The notes: generated by a model not told the origin, from the letters alone. A DNA stretch of 61,208 nt from Bartonella sp. ML69XJBT (GCF_028618515.1 NZ_JAQITB010000012.1:1-61208), one strand, 5' to 3'. Counted from the first letter of the stretch, positions 24,701 to 33,559 are shown. Numbers and translations: made by a program.

Positions 24701-26501
24701 TCCATCTGGGTCATCTTATCCATTAAATCCTTCACCTGCAAATTCTACGTTTACTCCTGTCTCATCTATACCCACGTCGTCTGCACCTGCAGGAACTTCT
24801 ACTGCGCGATCTGATTCCGTAACTTCTTCGTCTACGAGTCCTAATTCCACTCTCTCTGGATCTGATACATCAACAGTTTCTCCGTCTGGATCATCTGAAC
24901 CAGTAAATTCTTTATCTGAGGATTCGGCACCTACACCTGTTTCATCTACATCTTCTTCTGTAGATACTACGCCTGTGCCATCTAAGGCGATTGAGTCTCT
25001 TCCTGAAGGTTCTACATCTGCGGTTTCATCTCTTTCAGTTGGAAATCCTTCTTCTGAAGCTACAACGGAGATGTCTGATCTGGTGGTTGCCACTCTACCT
25101 GTGGAATCTTCATCTGTACCGTCTGTTTCAGTTGAAACTTCTTCTACGGCTTTTATACCTACGTCGTCTGCCCCTGCAGAATCTTCTTCTGTGCGATCTG
25201 ATTCCATAACTTCTTCGTCTACGAGTCCTAATTCTACTCTCTCTGGATCTGATACATCAACAGTTTCTCCGTCTGGATCATCTGAACCAGTAAATTCTTT
25301 ATCTGAGGATTCGGCACCTACACCTGTTTCATCTACAGCCTCTTCTGTAGATACTACCCCTGTACCGCCTACGTCTGGTGAAATTCTTCCTGAAAATTCT
25401 TTGTCTGCATCCTCTGATCCAATAGAGTCTTCACCTGTGGATTCTACGCCTACTTTATCAGCATCTTCTCCCTCTTCCGTAGAGCTTACTCCTTACACTC
25501 CTGTTAAGCCTGATGTTAAAATCTCTCCAAGAATTAGGGCTGTTGTTCCGCAATTGCCAACTTATCTCTTGCTGCCAAATAGCTTATTCTATGCTGGCTT
25601 GATAGATCTTATTTCTCAAAATAAAAAATTGGAGGCAATGCGAAGTACTTCTGGTAGTTCTTGGAAGGGTGATGAAAAATCAGCATTTTTTGTTCGTGGT
25701 TATGGTGGAAGTCACCATTATGCTTCAAATTTGTCGGCTTTTGAATATGGGTATGGCGCAGATCTCGATTATACGGCATTGGAAGCAGGTGTTTTGTTGA
25801 AGGAAATTGAAAGTTTATATAGTCGCACATTCTTTGGCTTTATGGGAACTTATGGAAGTCTTTCTCTGCATCCTCAAGATGTTAAACACAGCAAAGAGAG
25901 TCCATTTGATAAATGGTCCATTGCTAGTTATGGAAATCTACAGCATGATACAGGGGAGTATATGGATGGGGTATTCTCGTATGGTCTATTGCGGGGAGAT
26001 GTGTTCACTCTTGCTCGGGGTAAGGCTGCAACATTAAAAGGTAAACAGTTTAGTGCTTCCTTGACCAGTGGTAAAGCATTTGCAATGCGATATAGGGGTG
26101 TTGTTTTTGATCCACAGGTTCAGATTGTTTATCAACATCTTCATTTTGGTCGTGTGCGTGATGTTGATCATATTGATGTTGATTTGGGAAAATTTTCTCA
26201 ATGGACGGGGCGTATTGGTGCGCGTTTAAGCAAGACTCTTACCACATCTAAGGTAGGACGTCTTGTTTCCTTTTATAGTATGCTTTATTTTTCACATAGT
26301 TTTGGAGATAGACAGTTTGTCTCTTTTAAAAAAGAGTTCCAATTAAGTGATTTGGGTTCTCCTTTAGAGGTAGGACTTGGTTTTAATGCTCGGCTCTCTC
26401 CCCAATTTGTACTTCATGGGGATATAATCTATCAGCATCGACTTACCAAAGCAGGAGTTTCAGGAGCAAGTTTCTCTGCTGGTTTGCGTCATCTTTTTTG
26501 A
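21720..26501 (+). CDS. Autotransporter 5 with long Ser/Thr/Pro repeat stalk
   Basis: Autotransporter of 1593 aa. I prefer ATG 21720 (MVIVNILRDYKFLFTFT) to the TTG at 21714, because GGGG lies 9 nt upstream and the residues align with the paralogues. A signal peptide ends near NANA. The passenger (to about residue 628) has an N-terminal cysteine (GTPCTV), beta-helix strands and the end segment SISLVQVSGTAQKDSF...FWDFRLESVY. It is followed by about 640 residues made almost only of Ser, Thr, Pro, Ala, Val and acidic residues in in-frame repeats, a likely extended stalk. Then come VVPQLPTYLLLPN (about 1274) and the barrel (about 1330-1593) ending GLRHLF. The stalk is much longer than the 30-60 residue hinges of the paralogues. 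Its repeats are prone to length change. Confidence 0.9.
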   Translation: MVIVNILRDYKFLFTFTATAVSFLPIVNINANANSNDFGTPCTVAKSVFTYNDSKERTIHDKTYRFFDSARDGFVAFVSLEKAGTVLNVLQANITVDTMVDQPKRMLSYGMYVKDGGKLVLSDSNLRDISGFRVQNGQVIMNRGKIEGAMQVVCAEGKATDIALATVDIEIASDNLNVKGMGFVSGFGAFVRMSGSTVTFNGSGAFSAYSRGRYLIDATNIKGKGKKYTIVVDDEEVNKLPAAFDIFQGSHVHLRGDSIQLIDMHGFLITNFSGYAYKNGKLIQEFDSSDTFKNADIVIERSNIVVQGKGTYGFYFNGLDPDIWADMLKLNDDKRSEVEEIVSGAATVSLSKTTVSAPDSIAIYSTGSDGYGAEATIELSDQTKISGDLLLKAESNSSILVKADDSILTGGIHVEDISTVDLQLTRGSIWHLKKSKHMQVQGENSIDSSVSSISLSDSTIVFDHYPAPSYQTLRIGPKSDISQTTLENSVYSAKGNVQIKLSAFVNDDGSLDPHKTDRILIYGDVSGITLLQLEGLSKISGKAANGQGSANSEGSQSISLVQVSGTAQKDSFKLLNYQSNDYVAISGLPYQYHLHAYGPSSSYGKADAKNRLLSGSGDFWDFRLESVYINPRVDASESIVVPPVLPASTSPEESAPSDSINFSSTDSNSISSKPDTSTYFPSESSDPVNSLSETFVSSTSDVSAKSPSMRLVPTKISITGSNPTLSKSDSSRSSLSQSSYQVSPSHANSTSTSVSSIPTPFAPAETSTAGSASVISSATDPKSPSVRLVSTKISITGLNSTLSRSDSLGSSPFKSSDPAKSLPANSKSTPVSSTSSPVDTTPVPSKAIESLPEGSTSAVSSVLVGNPSPEATTEVPDLVVATLPVGPPSAPSVSVETSSTASISTSSAPAETSTAGSDSITSSSTSPNSTLSESETPRSFSSEASELVNSLSETFVSSTSDVSAKAPFMRLVPTKISLTGSKPTLSRSDPSRSSPSGSSYPLNPSPANSTFTPVSSIPTSSAPAGTSTARSDSVTSSSTSPNSTLSGSDTSTVSPSGSSEPVNSLSEDSAPTPVSSTSSSVDTTPVPSKAIESLPEGSTSAVSSLSVGNPSSEATTEMSDLVVATLPVESSSVPSVSVETSSTAFIPTSSAPAESSSVRSDSITSSSTSPNSTLSGSDTSTVSPSGSSEPVNSLSEDSAPTPVSSTASSVDTTPVPPTSGEILPENSLSASSDPIESSPVDSTPTLSASSPSSVELTPYTPVKPDVKISPRIRAVVPQLPTYLLLPNSLFYAGLIDLISQNKKLEAMRSTSGSSWKGDEKSAFFVRGYGGSHHYASNLSAFEYGYGADLDYTALEAGVLLKEIESLYSRTFFGFMGTYGSLSLHPQDVKHSKESPFDKWSIASYGNLQHDTGEYMDGVFSYGLLRGDVFTLARGKAATLKGKQFSASLTSGKAFAMRYRGVVFDPQVQIVYQHLHFGRVRDVDHIDVDLGKFSQWTGRIGARLSKTLTTSKVGRLVSFYSMLYFSHSFGDRQFVSFKKEFQLSDLGSPLEVGLGFNARLSPQFVLHGDIIYQHRLTKAGVSGASFSAGLRHLF
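23761..25400 (+). repeat. In-frame direct repeats coding the stalk of autotransporter 5
   Basis: Long imperfect direct repeats. The segment from 23761 recurs at 24541 (offset 780 bp) over about 300 bp. The segment from 24231 recurs at 24960 (offset 729 bp) over about 250 bp. The segment from 24841 recurs at 25228 (offset 387 bp) over about 120 bp. All offsets are multiples of three, so recombination between copies keeps the reading frame. Confidence 0.85.
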
Positions 26502-26527
26502 TAAGGTATGATGCGCACTTGTCTACG

Positions 26528-26552
26528 AAAGGCAGCAGATTTTGCTGCCTTT
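26528..26552 (+). terminator. Terminator of autotransporter 5
   Basis: Perfect 10-bp stem AAAGGCAGCA (26528-26537) / TGCTGCCTTT (26543-26552), loop GATTT, T-rich tail, 26 nt after the stop. Confidence 0.88.
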
Positions 26553-26958
26553 TCATTTATTAAAATCTCTATTGCTGTATTTCAATGGTTCGTTGTTTTT
26601 TGATAAAAAAATTCATTCTCTATGATTTTTGCGCTTATGATTGAAATTGCTTGATATGCGTGGTGTTGCAAAAGATTTTTTGGCTTTGTTTTTGATATTT
26701 TTTTATCAATATAAATGGATCAGGGGTGTTTTTGCGGGAGCAATTTTTTGTTATTTTATCCGTCTTTTTAGCAGTTGTTGTGTAGGTTATAATCATTATG
26801 CCTTTATTATAAGGTGTTGTTTTCATTTTTATTTTGTATAGATAACCTACAGTTTATAAACTGTTATAGATAGCATCTATATCTTCATGTTATTTTAAAT
26901 TTTTGCTCAGCTATTTTTTCTGCTTTTTGTGTTTTAAATAAGGGAGAAGGTAAAATAA

Positions 26959-27560
26959 ATGGAGAGGATATTAAAAATGCGCTTTATTGTATTTCTACAG
27001 TTGTGATTTTTTCTTTTTCGCGATTGTAGGTACCCATGCAAAAGTTGTAACAGGTAGATTTAACTATCCTCTTTGCTATAGAAGCGCAGAAGATATGAAG
27101 AGGTTGTGTGTTGCAATCATTGGTGTTGCAAGTGGATCGTGTTAGAAAAGACAGCTTATAAGCAGAGGCTTTGAAAAAGTAATTGGTGGCGTTGTCATTG
27201 GAATAATTTTTGAACTTTGCTAAAGCTGTTTTATCTAAAACAGCTTTAAGCTTCCTCTCTTTTGATATTAGGGGCAGGTTTGGCGGTATTTTTAGGTTGA
27301 AGATGACAGACCATTATTTGCCAGAAGTTTTCAGGATGTTTTGTGTGGAAGTCTGCAGTATGGCATAGGGTTTTATCTGAGGGAATTGTTTTCTTATGGT
27401 CTGTTGCAGGGTAATGTTTTTCATTCTATAGAGGGGATAAAACAGTAGTGTTAAAAGGTAAATTGCTCAGACATTCTTAAAGTATTTATTTCATTGGGGA
27501 GTGTAGTTTTTCTGTTAGCAAGAAAATGGAATTTTGAGTGCAATTATCTTTAAATGGGTG
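26959..27560 (+). pseudogene. Decayed sixth autotransporter
   Basis: Remnant of another array member. A purine-rich leader (AAGGGAGAAGG) and an ATG at 26959 precede codons that, with one frameshift, read LKNALYCISTVVIFSF, like the paralogues' signal peptides. After several hundred bp of broken sequence, a barrel fragment is readable near 27355-27470: YGIGFYLRELFSYGLLQGNVF and then VLKGKLL. These match the paralogue segments HDTGFYLNGLFSYGLFKGGV and TLKGNPL. Most of the passenger and the barrel's end are gone. The region ends against the convergent WD40 gene. Between copy 5 and this relic (26553-26958) I see no gene. Confidence 0.75.
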
Positions 27561-27599
27561 AGGGATGGTTTTTATTGGCAATGATTATTATTGTTTTTC

Positions 27600-28571
27600 T
27601 TAAGCAGTGATGTTGATGATGCCACACTCACCACGTTCACTGCCAAAGGCTAGGTTATGCCCTGTTTGATCCCAGTTTAGCGCTGAGATGGCACTTTTCC
27701 CACAATCTTTGAGAAGAATTGCTTTTCCGTCGCGAAAATGGGCACATAAAATCACCCCATCGTTAAAGCCTATTGCGACAATTTCTTCACTTGGATGGCA
27801 TGAGACGGTGGTGACAAGTGCATTTGCTCTTGTTCCGAGTTCTAATGGTATTTTACCCATAGGACCGTCTTTTGTATGAAAGGGCCAAACAATTGCGGCT
27901 GATGCTCCTGATGTTGTGAGCCATTTGCCTTTTGCACTCCAAGACCAGCTTTTGACTTTGTTGGGATAGCCACTCATGCGTAAATGCTGATTATCGGCAA
28001 GACGCCAGCCATGGAGAGCGTTTTCTTGCATAGTAGAAATGACATAGCGGTTGTCTGGTGAGAAGGTGACATTAAAATGTGCTCCTTTCCACACCAGTGT
28101 GGTTGGAGTGGTTTGCGTTGAGAGCCAATGGAGGGTAACACCATTGTAATGGGCAACGGCAAGTCGTAACCCCTTTGGGGCGAAAGCAAGACCTTCTACA
28201 CTACGTTCATGAATAAGCTCTTGTTCTCCTTTCCCAACATTTGCCCATGTTAAACGTGAAGAGGCAAAAGCAAAAGCTTTTTTGGGTCCAAAAGCAACTT
28301 TGTTTATCCATTTGCCTTTGCGTTCTCCTAGCACTTGTGTGTGACCATCTGCTGTTGTTTGACAGACTTTGCCATCTTCTCCACCAGTGATGATCGCTGT
28401 ATTATCAGGGGAAAAAACACTGGAAATAATTCCTTGGTGAATTTCCATAACTTGTGGGGTTGGGGTTAAAAAAACAATAAAACCTTCCACGGAAACGAAG
28501 GCTGGTTTATTGTCTATAAAACCGCAGGAGAGGCAGTAGCCTTTAAGATCATACTTGGTTATGCTTGACAT
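27600..28571 (-). CDS. WD40 repeat protein
   Basis: Cytoplasmic beta-propeller protein of 323 aa with several WD40-like blades (for example GIISSVFSPDNTAIITGGEDGKV, then VEGLAFAPKGLRLAVAHYNG, NVTFSPDNRYVISTM, SWSWSAKGKWLTTSG, ALNWDQTGHNLAFGSERG). No signal peptide. It follows the COG0523 GTPase gene by 10 bp and is the third gene of a cluster with the creatininase-like gene, so the three are probably cotranscribed. WD40 proteins beside COG0523 GTPases are, as I recall, common in Rhizobiales. A scaffold role in metal handling is inference; the molecular function is unknown. Confidence 0.85.
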   Translation of the reverse strand: MSSITKYDLKGYCLSCGFIDNKPAFVSVEGFIVFLTPTPQVMEIHQGIISSVFSPDNTAIITGGEDGKVCQTTADGHTQVLGERKGKWINKVAFGPKKAFAFASSRLTWANVGKGEQELIHERSVEGLAFAPKGLRLAVAHYNGVTLHWLSTQTTPTTLVWKGAHFNVTFSPDNRYVISTMQENALHGWRLADNQHLRMSGYPNKVKSWSWSAKGKWLTTSGASAAIVWPFHTKDGPMGKIPLELGTRANALVTTVSCHPSEEIVAIGFNDGVILCAHFRDGKAILLKDCGKSAISALNWDQTGHNLAFGSERGECGIINITA

Positions 28572-28581
28572 TGTTACTCAC

Positions 28582-29610
28582 TTACGCGCAATTTTCAAAA
28601 CCCGTTCTCAGTTTTTCAGCATCAAGGGTGCGGCCGATAAAAACAAGTCGGCTTTCACATTTTTCATCCTCACGCCATGGGCGTTGATGCTGTCCTTCAA
28701 GAATCATATGTATGCCTTGGATAACATAACGATCATCATCTCCTTGAAACGCTATAATCCCCTTTAAACGTAAAATATTAGGACCTTGTTGCTGTGTAAT
28801 TTGTTGTATCCATGGAAAAAACTTTTCTGGTTTAAGAGCCCCTGTTTTTAAACTTACAGAAGTGACTGTAATATCATGAATGGTAGATATGTGCTGGTGT
28901 TGATGATCATGATGACAGCTTGGACCACATACATGATCTACATGGTGATGATCAAGAAAATGAGGGTCATTTTCTAGAGTGCGTTGGAGATCGAAGGAAC
29001 CAAGATTAAGGAGTTTATCAAGAGGGATATTGGCACGCTCTGTTGTATAAAGCACTGCTCGCGGATTAATTGCCAGAATAAGTGATTCAACATGGGCACG
29101 CTCTTGTGCATTGACTAGATCAATTTTATTTAAAAGAACAATATCTGCGAAGGCAATTTGGTCTTCAGCCTCACGGCTTTCTTTAAGTTGAGAGGGTAAA
29201 TGTTTTGCATCAACGACTGCTATGACACTATCAAGAGCTGTTTTTTGGTGGACAGTCTCATCCATGAAAAAGGTTTGTGCTACGGGAATAGGATCAGCAA
29301 GCCCTGTTGTTTCTATAATGATCGCATCAAACCGGTGAGAGCGTTGCATTAAGCTTTCTAGAATACGAATAAGATCGCCGCGCACAGTACAGCAAACACA
29401 GCCATTATTCATTTCATAAATTTCTTCGTCAGATTCAACGATCAGGTCATTATCGATGCCAATTTCACCAAATTCATTGACGATGACTGCGTAACGTTTG
29501 CCATGATTTTCGCTGAGAATGCGATTGAGGAGAGTGGTTTTTCCTGAGCCAAGATAGCCAGTGAGAACAGTAACGGGAAGTTTCTTTGGCGTATTTTGTG
29601 TCTTTTCCAT
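28582..29610 (-). CDS. COG0523 (CobW/YjiA-type) GTPase, probable zinc metallochaperone
   Basis: G3E-family P-loop GTPase of 342 aa. Walker A GYLGSGKT is at residues 18-25 and the metal-binding motif CVCC at 71-74 (CxCC is diagnostic for COG0523). Walker B/switch elements ETTGLADP and the specificity motif NKID are present. A His-rich stretch with cysteine ([20 protein letters not shown]) precedes the C-terminal CobW_C domain. The family inserts or allocates metals, and many members act in zinc starvation under Zur control; His-rich insertions fit zinc. It lies 16 bp after the creatininase-like gene. No cobalamin genes are nearby, which argues against a true CobW. Confidence 0.88.
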   Translation of the reverse strand: MEKTQNTPKKLPVTVLTGYLGSGKTTLLNRILSENHGKRYAVIVNEFGEIGIDNDLIVESDEEIYEMNNGCVCCTVRGDLIRILESLMQRSHRFDAIIIETTGLADPIPVAQTFFMDETVHQKTALDSVIAVVDAKHLPSQLKESREAEDQIAFADIVLLNKIDLVNAQERAHVESLILAINPRAVLYTTERANIPLDKLLNLGSFDLQRTLENDPHFLDHHHVDHVCGPSCHHDHQHQHISTIHDITVTSVSLKTGALKPEKFFPWIQQITQQQGPNILRLKGIIAFQGDDDRYVIQGIHMILEGQHQRPWREDEKCESRLVFIGRTLDAEKLRTGFENCA

Positions 29611-29626
29611 GAAGGGCCTTTTATCG

Positions 29627-30364
29627 TTATGCGTTTATGTTAAATCGATTGATATCATCAAGTAAATCATGCAGCCCACAAAGAACATGAGAAAAAATCG
29701 CCTCACCTGCTTTTGGGGTTGCTTGGCTTGCATTGCCTGCAGCTCCTTGGGGATTGAGATCACGCATTGTCCAGCCAAAGGCATGGGGACCATAAGCGCG
29801 TAAATACCGATAATTGGCAATCATATCAGCTTGCTTGTTATGAAAATTTTGTGCTTTTTCCATATGCACTTTTTCTGGTGCTAAATAAAGCATTAAGGAG
29901 GTTTCGATAAATCCTCCATGGATATCAAGGTGCTGTTGAGACGGTTCCATCAAACCTTGCGGTAGGCCAAAACGACTCCAGCTGGTTGCAACCGCAAGCA
30001 TTGAAAAACGTCTTCGTAATTCGGTGATCACGATGCTTATTAAAGGGGAATTGCCCCCATGCGCGTTGAGAAGAAGAAAACGTTTCATACCTTTATGATA
30101 GCAGCTCTCACCAATATTGATCCAGCGTTCAATAGCATCAGAAAAGGTGAGGGTTTTTGTGCCTGTAATATCCATATGTTCTACAGAATAACCAATTTTT
30201 TCAACCGGTAACAGTGCAATCGGAAATTGCTCTTTTGTTTGTAGGGTGAGTGCTTTTGCAAAAGCTTCAGCAATAATCCAATCGGTTTCAAAGGGAAGAT
30301 GACTTCCATGATATTCGTGGGCGCCCAAGGGCAAAAGAGCAAGAAAAGGCGTGTTAGATACCAT
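29627..30364 (-). CDS. Creatininase-family amidohydrolase
   Basis: Metal-dependent hydrolase of the creatininase fold (245 aa). The metal-site motifs are visible: [19 protein letters not shown] near the N-terminus (acidic/His ligands), [12 protein letters not shown] in the middle and [18 protein letters not shown] after it. Homologues cleave creatinine, formamide-like compounds or precursor peptides (MftE); the substrate here cannot be told. As first gene of the operon with the COG0523 GTPase and WD40 protein, it may be a metalloenzyme served by the GTPase. That link is inference. Confidence 0.85.
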   Translation of the reverse strand: MVSNTPFLALLPLGAHEYHGSHLPFETDWIIAEAFAKALTLQTKEQFPIALLPVEKIGYSVEHMDITGTKTLTFSDAIERWINIGESCYHKGMKRFLLLNAHGGNSPLISIVITELRRRFSMLAVATSWSRFGLPQGLMEPSQQHLDIHGGFIETSLMLYLAPEKVHMEKAQNFHNKQADMIANYRYLRAYGPHAFGWTMRDLNPQGAAGNASQATPKAGEAIFSHVLCGLHDLLDDINRFNINA

Positions 30365-31579
30365 AAATTTATTGCCTAAAAGAAAGTCGATAGAGACAAA
30401 GTGATCAAAATGGTAGAGTCGTTCCTCGTACCCTAATCTATCTATCAGAGAAACGCAAATAGGAGCCTTGTCATCTCAAATATGTGTGTAATGGAGATGA
30501 GAGATTTATGAAAAATGATGAAAGTCTTCTTGAGAAAAAGCACTACGATTTTGGTTATAATTTTATGATAATATAAGGCTTTATGCAAAGAGAATGTATA
30601 ATTTGCGAGATTTCTTGTTTCTCTCATATTGAAGGACAAAGTGGATTAACTTTTGAAAGAGTGAAGGATGTGTCTTTAAAGGATGTGTCTTTATTTGCAG
30701 GATTTTGCGGCGTTGTAGGTATTATTTCATTGTTTTCTTCTTTAATGATAGGAAATATACTGAGCACTGTAGTCTCTATTGTAGCGTTATTATTTCTAAT
30801 TTAGAAGAAGTTTCACTGATCTAATCGGGAGAGTTTGTTGTTCATTTTATTGAGTGAGGGAAATGAATATTTTAAATAGTTTATTCTGTATCAAATATGA
30901 AAGTCACTAAAGACAATATATAATATTCTGCTATTAGCGAAAGTTTAAAATTTTTCAATTGATATTTTTTTAATGAGAGAGTTTGCGTTCTCTTTTGACA
31001 GTAGGTTATTTTGTACTGGCAAGTTAGTACTGTCTTTCTTTTACCATATCCTTATATCGCTCTCTTATTTTTAAGTCTTGTATGGGAAGCAAATTTGAAC
31101 AATTTTTATGCTTTTAAGTAGGTATAAAACAAAAAATATTCTTGTGTTTGGAATTTTAAGGCAATTAAAAAATGATAAATGATGATTTATCAATCAATGC
31201 GTTATTTTGAAAAGATCTTTCTTATTTTCTGCAATTCTCGTTCAGAACGCTTGCTATATAAAGAATAATGCAAAATCTAGTCGGTATGATTATCTTATTT
31301 GTGCAAGCTACAAGCGGACTCTGTCCTTCATTTTGCTAGTTTTCAATGTTGTGATTACTCTTGCATGAAAATGGATTAATAGGATATTTTCTTCATGAAA
31401 AATTTTATCTACGCACTTATTCCATTTGTGAGGCTAAATGAATATTTTTATTCATTTATCATAAGGGGGGGACAAGAAGAAGTGAATTGTAGCGTATTTA
31501 GTCTTTGATCCAAGTTATAGAATGATAAAATTATTTTTGTAAATTAACATAATAAAGATAACAAGGGATTTTTGAGGCA
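30365..31579. other. Long intergenic stretch with one doubtful small ORF
   Basis: About 1.2 kb. A plus-strand ORF at 30583-30804 (73 codons) ends in two hydrophobic stretches and contains a tandem KDVSL repeat; it has no clear Shine-Dalgarno or known domain, so I do not call it a gene. A G7 run at 31465-31471 in a purine-rich context resembles the autotransporter leaders but no coding remnant follows. Promoters for the creatininase operon should lie at the left edge. Confidence 0.45.
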
Positions 31580-32911
31580 TTAGTGGGAAGGAAGGGTGGC
31601 ATGAAGCAGAAGGTCTTGTTTGGCGCGAAGGCGTGCAATCCACTGATCTTTACGAATTGCAGTATTATGCACCGTAATGAGTTCATTTTTTTTAATTTCA
31701 GCAGTTACTGTTGCTTTTTCTAGAAGTCCACAAGGAATGGCTTGCTGTGTACGGGCTTCTGTATAATTCATGATCCAAGCACGATAACTATAAAGACCAA
31801 TAAAGTCTAATTGATCGCCAGGATGTAAATCTTTTTTGGCAACAGCACAGACTTCTGCGACAGGATGGTTAAGTGGTGCCATATCTTTTTTGCCATAAAG
31901 CATAATCCGTGCACAGGTGAGTGGAACTTCCATTGCTGTTAAATGATAAGGACGGTGAAAGGTAAAGTAAGGTCCTTGTCCCATTTTTAAATCTTCCATA
32001 CGTTCGCGTAGACGTGGGTGTGCTATTTCTGCAATGACAAAAACACCTGGGGAAATACCTTGACCTATTGAATAATCCACAACACCATAGTGTTTTAAAA
32101 GACCACCATCTTGTTGTGGAATAAGTACTTTGTTTAAATCTTGCAATGCTGTTTGTGGTCCATGCATGCCTGGGCAATCAGGAAGAAGCCCAGTGGCGTT
32201 GGCAATTGCTGCCATTTCAACCATTGTTTTTGAACCATCAATAAATTCAACGAGCATGCGAACATTCATATTACGTCGTAATGCTTCTTCTTCGTAAGCA
32301 TCGGGGGTTGCATCAAAGAGGAGGGGATTATTTTTTCCCTTTCCAGCTGCTACAATCTTGTGTCCAAGGGCTGAAACAAATTCAATGAGTTCCATACAAG
32401 CACTTGGTTCATCACCAGCACCAAGTGTATAAATAAGACCTCGTTTTTCTGCTTCATGTTTCAGATAAGAGCCAATTGTAACATCTGCTTCAACATTCAT
32501 CATGACAAGATGTTTATTATTCTCAAGTGCTTTGATGCCAATTTCAGCTCCAGCTTCAGGATAGCCTGTTGCATCAACGATAATATCGATTTGTTCATGG
32601 CTTAGAACAAGGTTGATATCATCTGTTGCGGCAATAAAACCTTTTTCAAGAGTTTGGGTTAGAGCATGAGCATTTTCAACTTCACGTACATATCCATCTT
32701 CACCATAGGCCAATGTAGCAGCATCAAAAACACGTGAAGGCGTTCTGGTGGCAACAGCTGCAACTGTTATACCATCCATATGCGCAACACTTGATAGCAA
32801 ATCTGTTCCCATTTCACCGCAACCAATGAGTCCAATACGGATGGGTGGGTGGTTTTGGGCACGTTGCTTCAAATCATGCGCTAAACCTGTTAGGTTTACA
32901 TTACTTGCCAT
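31580..32911 (-). CDS. SAF-domain NAD(P)-dependent dehydrogenase (COG4091-like)
   Basis: Predicted oxidoreductase of 443 aa. The N-terminal Rossmann fold shows RIGLIGCGEMGTDLL near residue 25 and DIIVDATGYPEAGAEIG further on. The central part resembles homoserine-dehydrogenase-like proteins (LGAGDEPSACMELIEF). The C-terminal SAF domain includes CAVAKKDLHPGDQLDFIG. This combination defines COG4091, annotated as predicted homoserine dehydrogenase but lacking the normal Hom layout; some relatives act in sugar or sugar-alcohol catabolism. It stands alone, so context does not identify its substrate. The upstream divergent MaoC-type gene is about 170 bp away. Confidence 0.8.
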   Translation of the reverse strand: MASNVNLTGLAHDLKQRAQNHPPIRIGLIGCGEMGTDLLSSVAHMDGITVAAVATRTPSRVFDAATLAYGEDGYVREVENAHALTQTLEKGFIAATDDINLVLSHEQIDIIVDATGYPEAGAEIGIKALENNKHLVMMNVEADVTIGSYLKHEAEKRGLIYTLGAGDEPSACMELIEFVSALGHKIVAAGKGKNNPLLFDATPDAYEEEALRRNMNVRMLVEFIDGSKTMVEMAAIANATGLLPDCPGMHGPQTALQDLNKVLIPQQDGGLLKHYGVVDYSIGQGISPGVFVIAEIAHPRLRERMEDLKMGQGPYFTFHRPYHLTAMEVPLTCARIMLYGKKDMAPLNHPVAEVCAVAKKDLHPGDQLDFIGLYSYRAWIMNYTEARTQQAIPCGLLEKATVTAEIKKNELITVHNTAIRKDQWIARLRAKQDLLLHATLPSH

Positions 32912-33078
32912 TATTTTTTCCTATTTGCACATTACCTTGCTAAAAGGGCATTGTCTTTATTGATAAGGCGCATTTGCTTTTAAGATAGTTCATCTTTTAT
33001 TCTTGATGCTCTAATGAATGGGTTTTATAAAAGCAAGAGGGATGGAGTACTTTTAGCATATAAAACAGGAATAGTGTT

Positions 33079-33558
33079 ATGCAGCAAAAAATAGCAGTAC
33101 AAGATGTTGCCAATTTTATTGGGAAAGAAGTAGGATTGTCGCAGTGGCGTCTTGTTACACAGGATATGATTAATCAATTTGCATGCGCAACAGATGATCA
33201 TCAATGGATACATGTAGATGAGGAAAGAGCAAAAAAAACGCCTTTTGGTGGAACTATTGCTCATGGTTTTTTAACCTTATCACTTTTGTCTACGCTTGCT
33301 TATGAGGCACTTCCAGAGTTGGAAGGGGCAACAATGGGAATTAATTATGGTTTTGATAAAGTACGTTTTATGAGCCCTGTGAAAACAGGTGTGCGGGTGC
33401 GTGCTCGTTTTGTTTTAAATAATGCTGAAGTGCGCCCTTCTGGTCGGGTTGTTTTTCATTATGGTGTCACGGTGGAAATTGAACAGTTAAAAAAACCAGC
33501 TCTTACAGCTCAGTGGCTTATTGTTGCTATGGTTGGGGAAAACCATGTAAATTCCTGA
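33079..33558 (+). CDS. MaoC-like dehydratase / (R)-specific enoyl-CoA hydratase
   Basis: Hotdog-fold protein of 159 aa. The hydratase-2 motif is complete: ATDDHQWIHVDEERAKKTPFGGTIAHGF, in short the Asp-x4-His pair (D and H) plus the following Gly-rich turn. Such enzymes hydrate trans-2-enoyl-CoA to the (R)-3-hydroxyacyl-CoA. NodN and MaoC relatives in Rhizobiales share the length. It is a single gene, with a short leader and no other fatty-acid gene nearby; the acyl substrate is unknown. Its stop codon directly abuts the degraded metI copy. Confidence 0.85.
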   Translation: MQQKIAVQDVANFIGKEVGLSQWRLVTQDMINQFACATDDHQWIHVDEERAKKTPFGGTIAHGFLTLSLLSTLAYEALPELEGATMGINYGFDKVRFMSPVKTGVRVRARFVLNNAEVRPSGRVVFHYGVTVEIEQLKKPALTAQWLIVAMVGENHVNS

Positions 33559-33559
33559 A

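Noticed and set aside
23939-25207. Two long minus-strand ORFs (179 and 163 codons) rich in Glu/Asp/Val within autotransporter 5
   Set aside because: They are mirror frames of the Ser/Thr/Pro repeats, created by biased codons in the sense strand; no SD and no independent domain.
23761-25400. Possible CRISPR or minisatellite array
   Set aside because: The repeats are coding, in frame, imperfect and of differing period; no spacer pattern. No CRISPR array was seen anywhere in the window.
26641-26841. 66-codon Phe/Cys-rich ORF after autotransporter 5
   Set aside because: Composition follows A/T-rich non-coding DNA; no SD.
28582-29610. True cobalamin-biosynthesis CobW
   Set aside because: CxCC motif, His-rich loop and lack of cobalamin genes point to the zinc-type COG0523 group.
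30583-30804. 73-codon ORF with hydrophobic end
   Set aside because: No clear SD, short tandem repeat inside, no known family; could be a small membrane protein but not supported.
31440-31500. Leader of a seventh autotransporter (G7 run in purine-rich context)
   Set aside because: Nothing resembling a signal peptide or barrel follows it.
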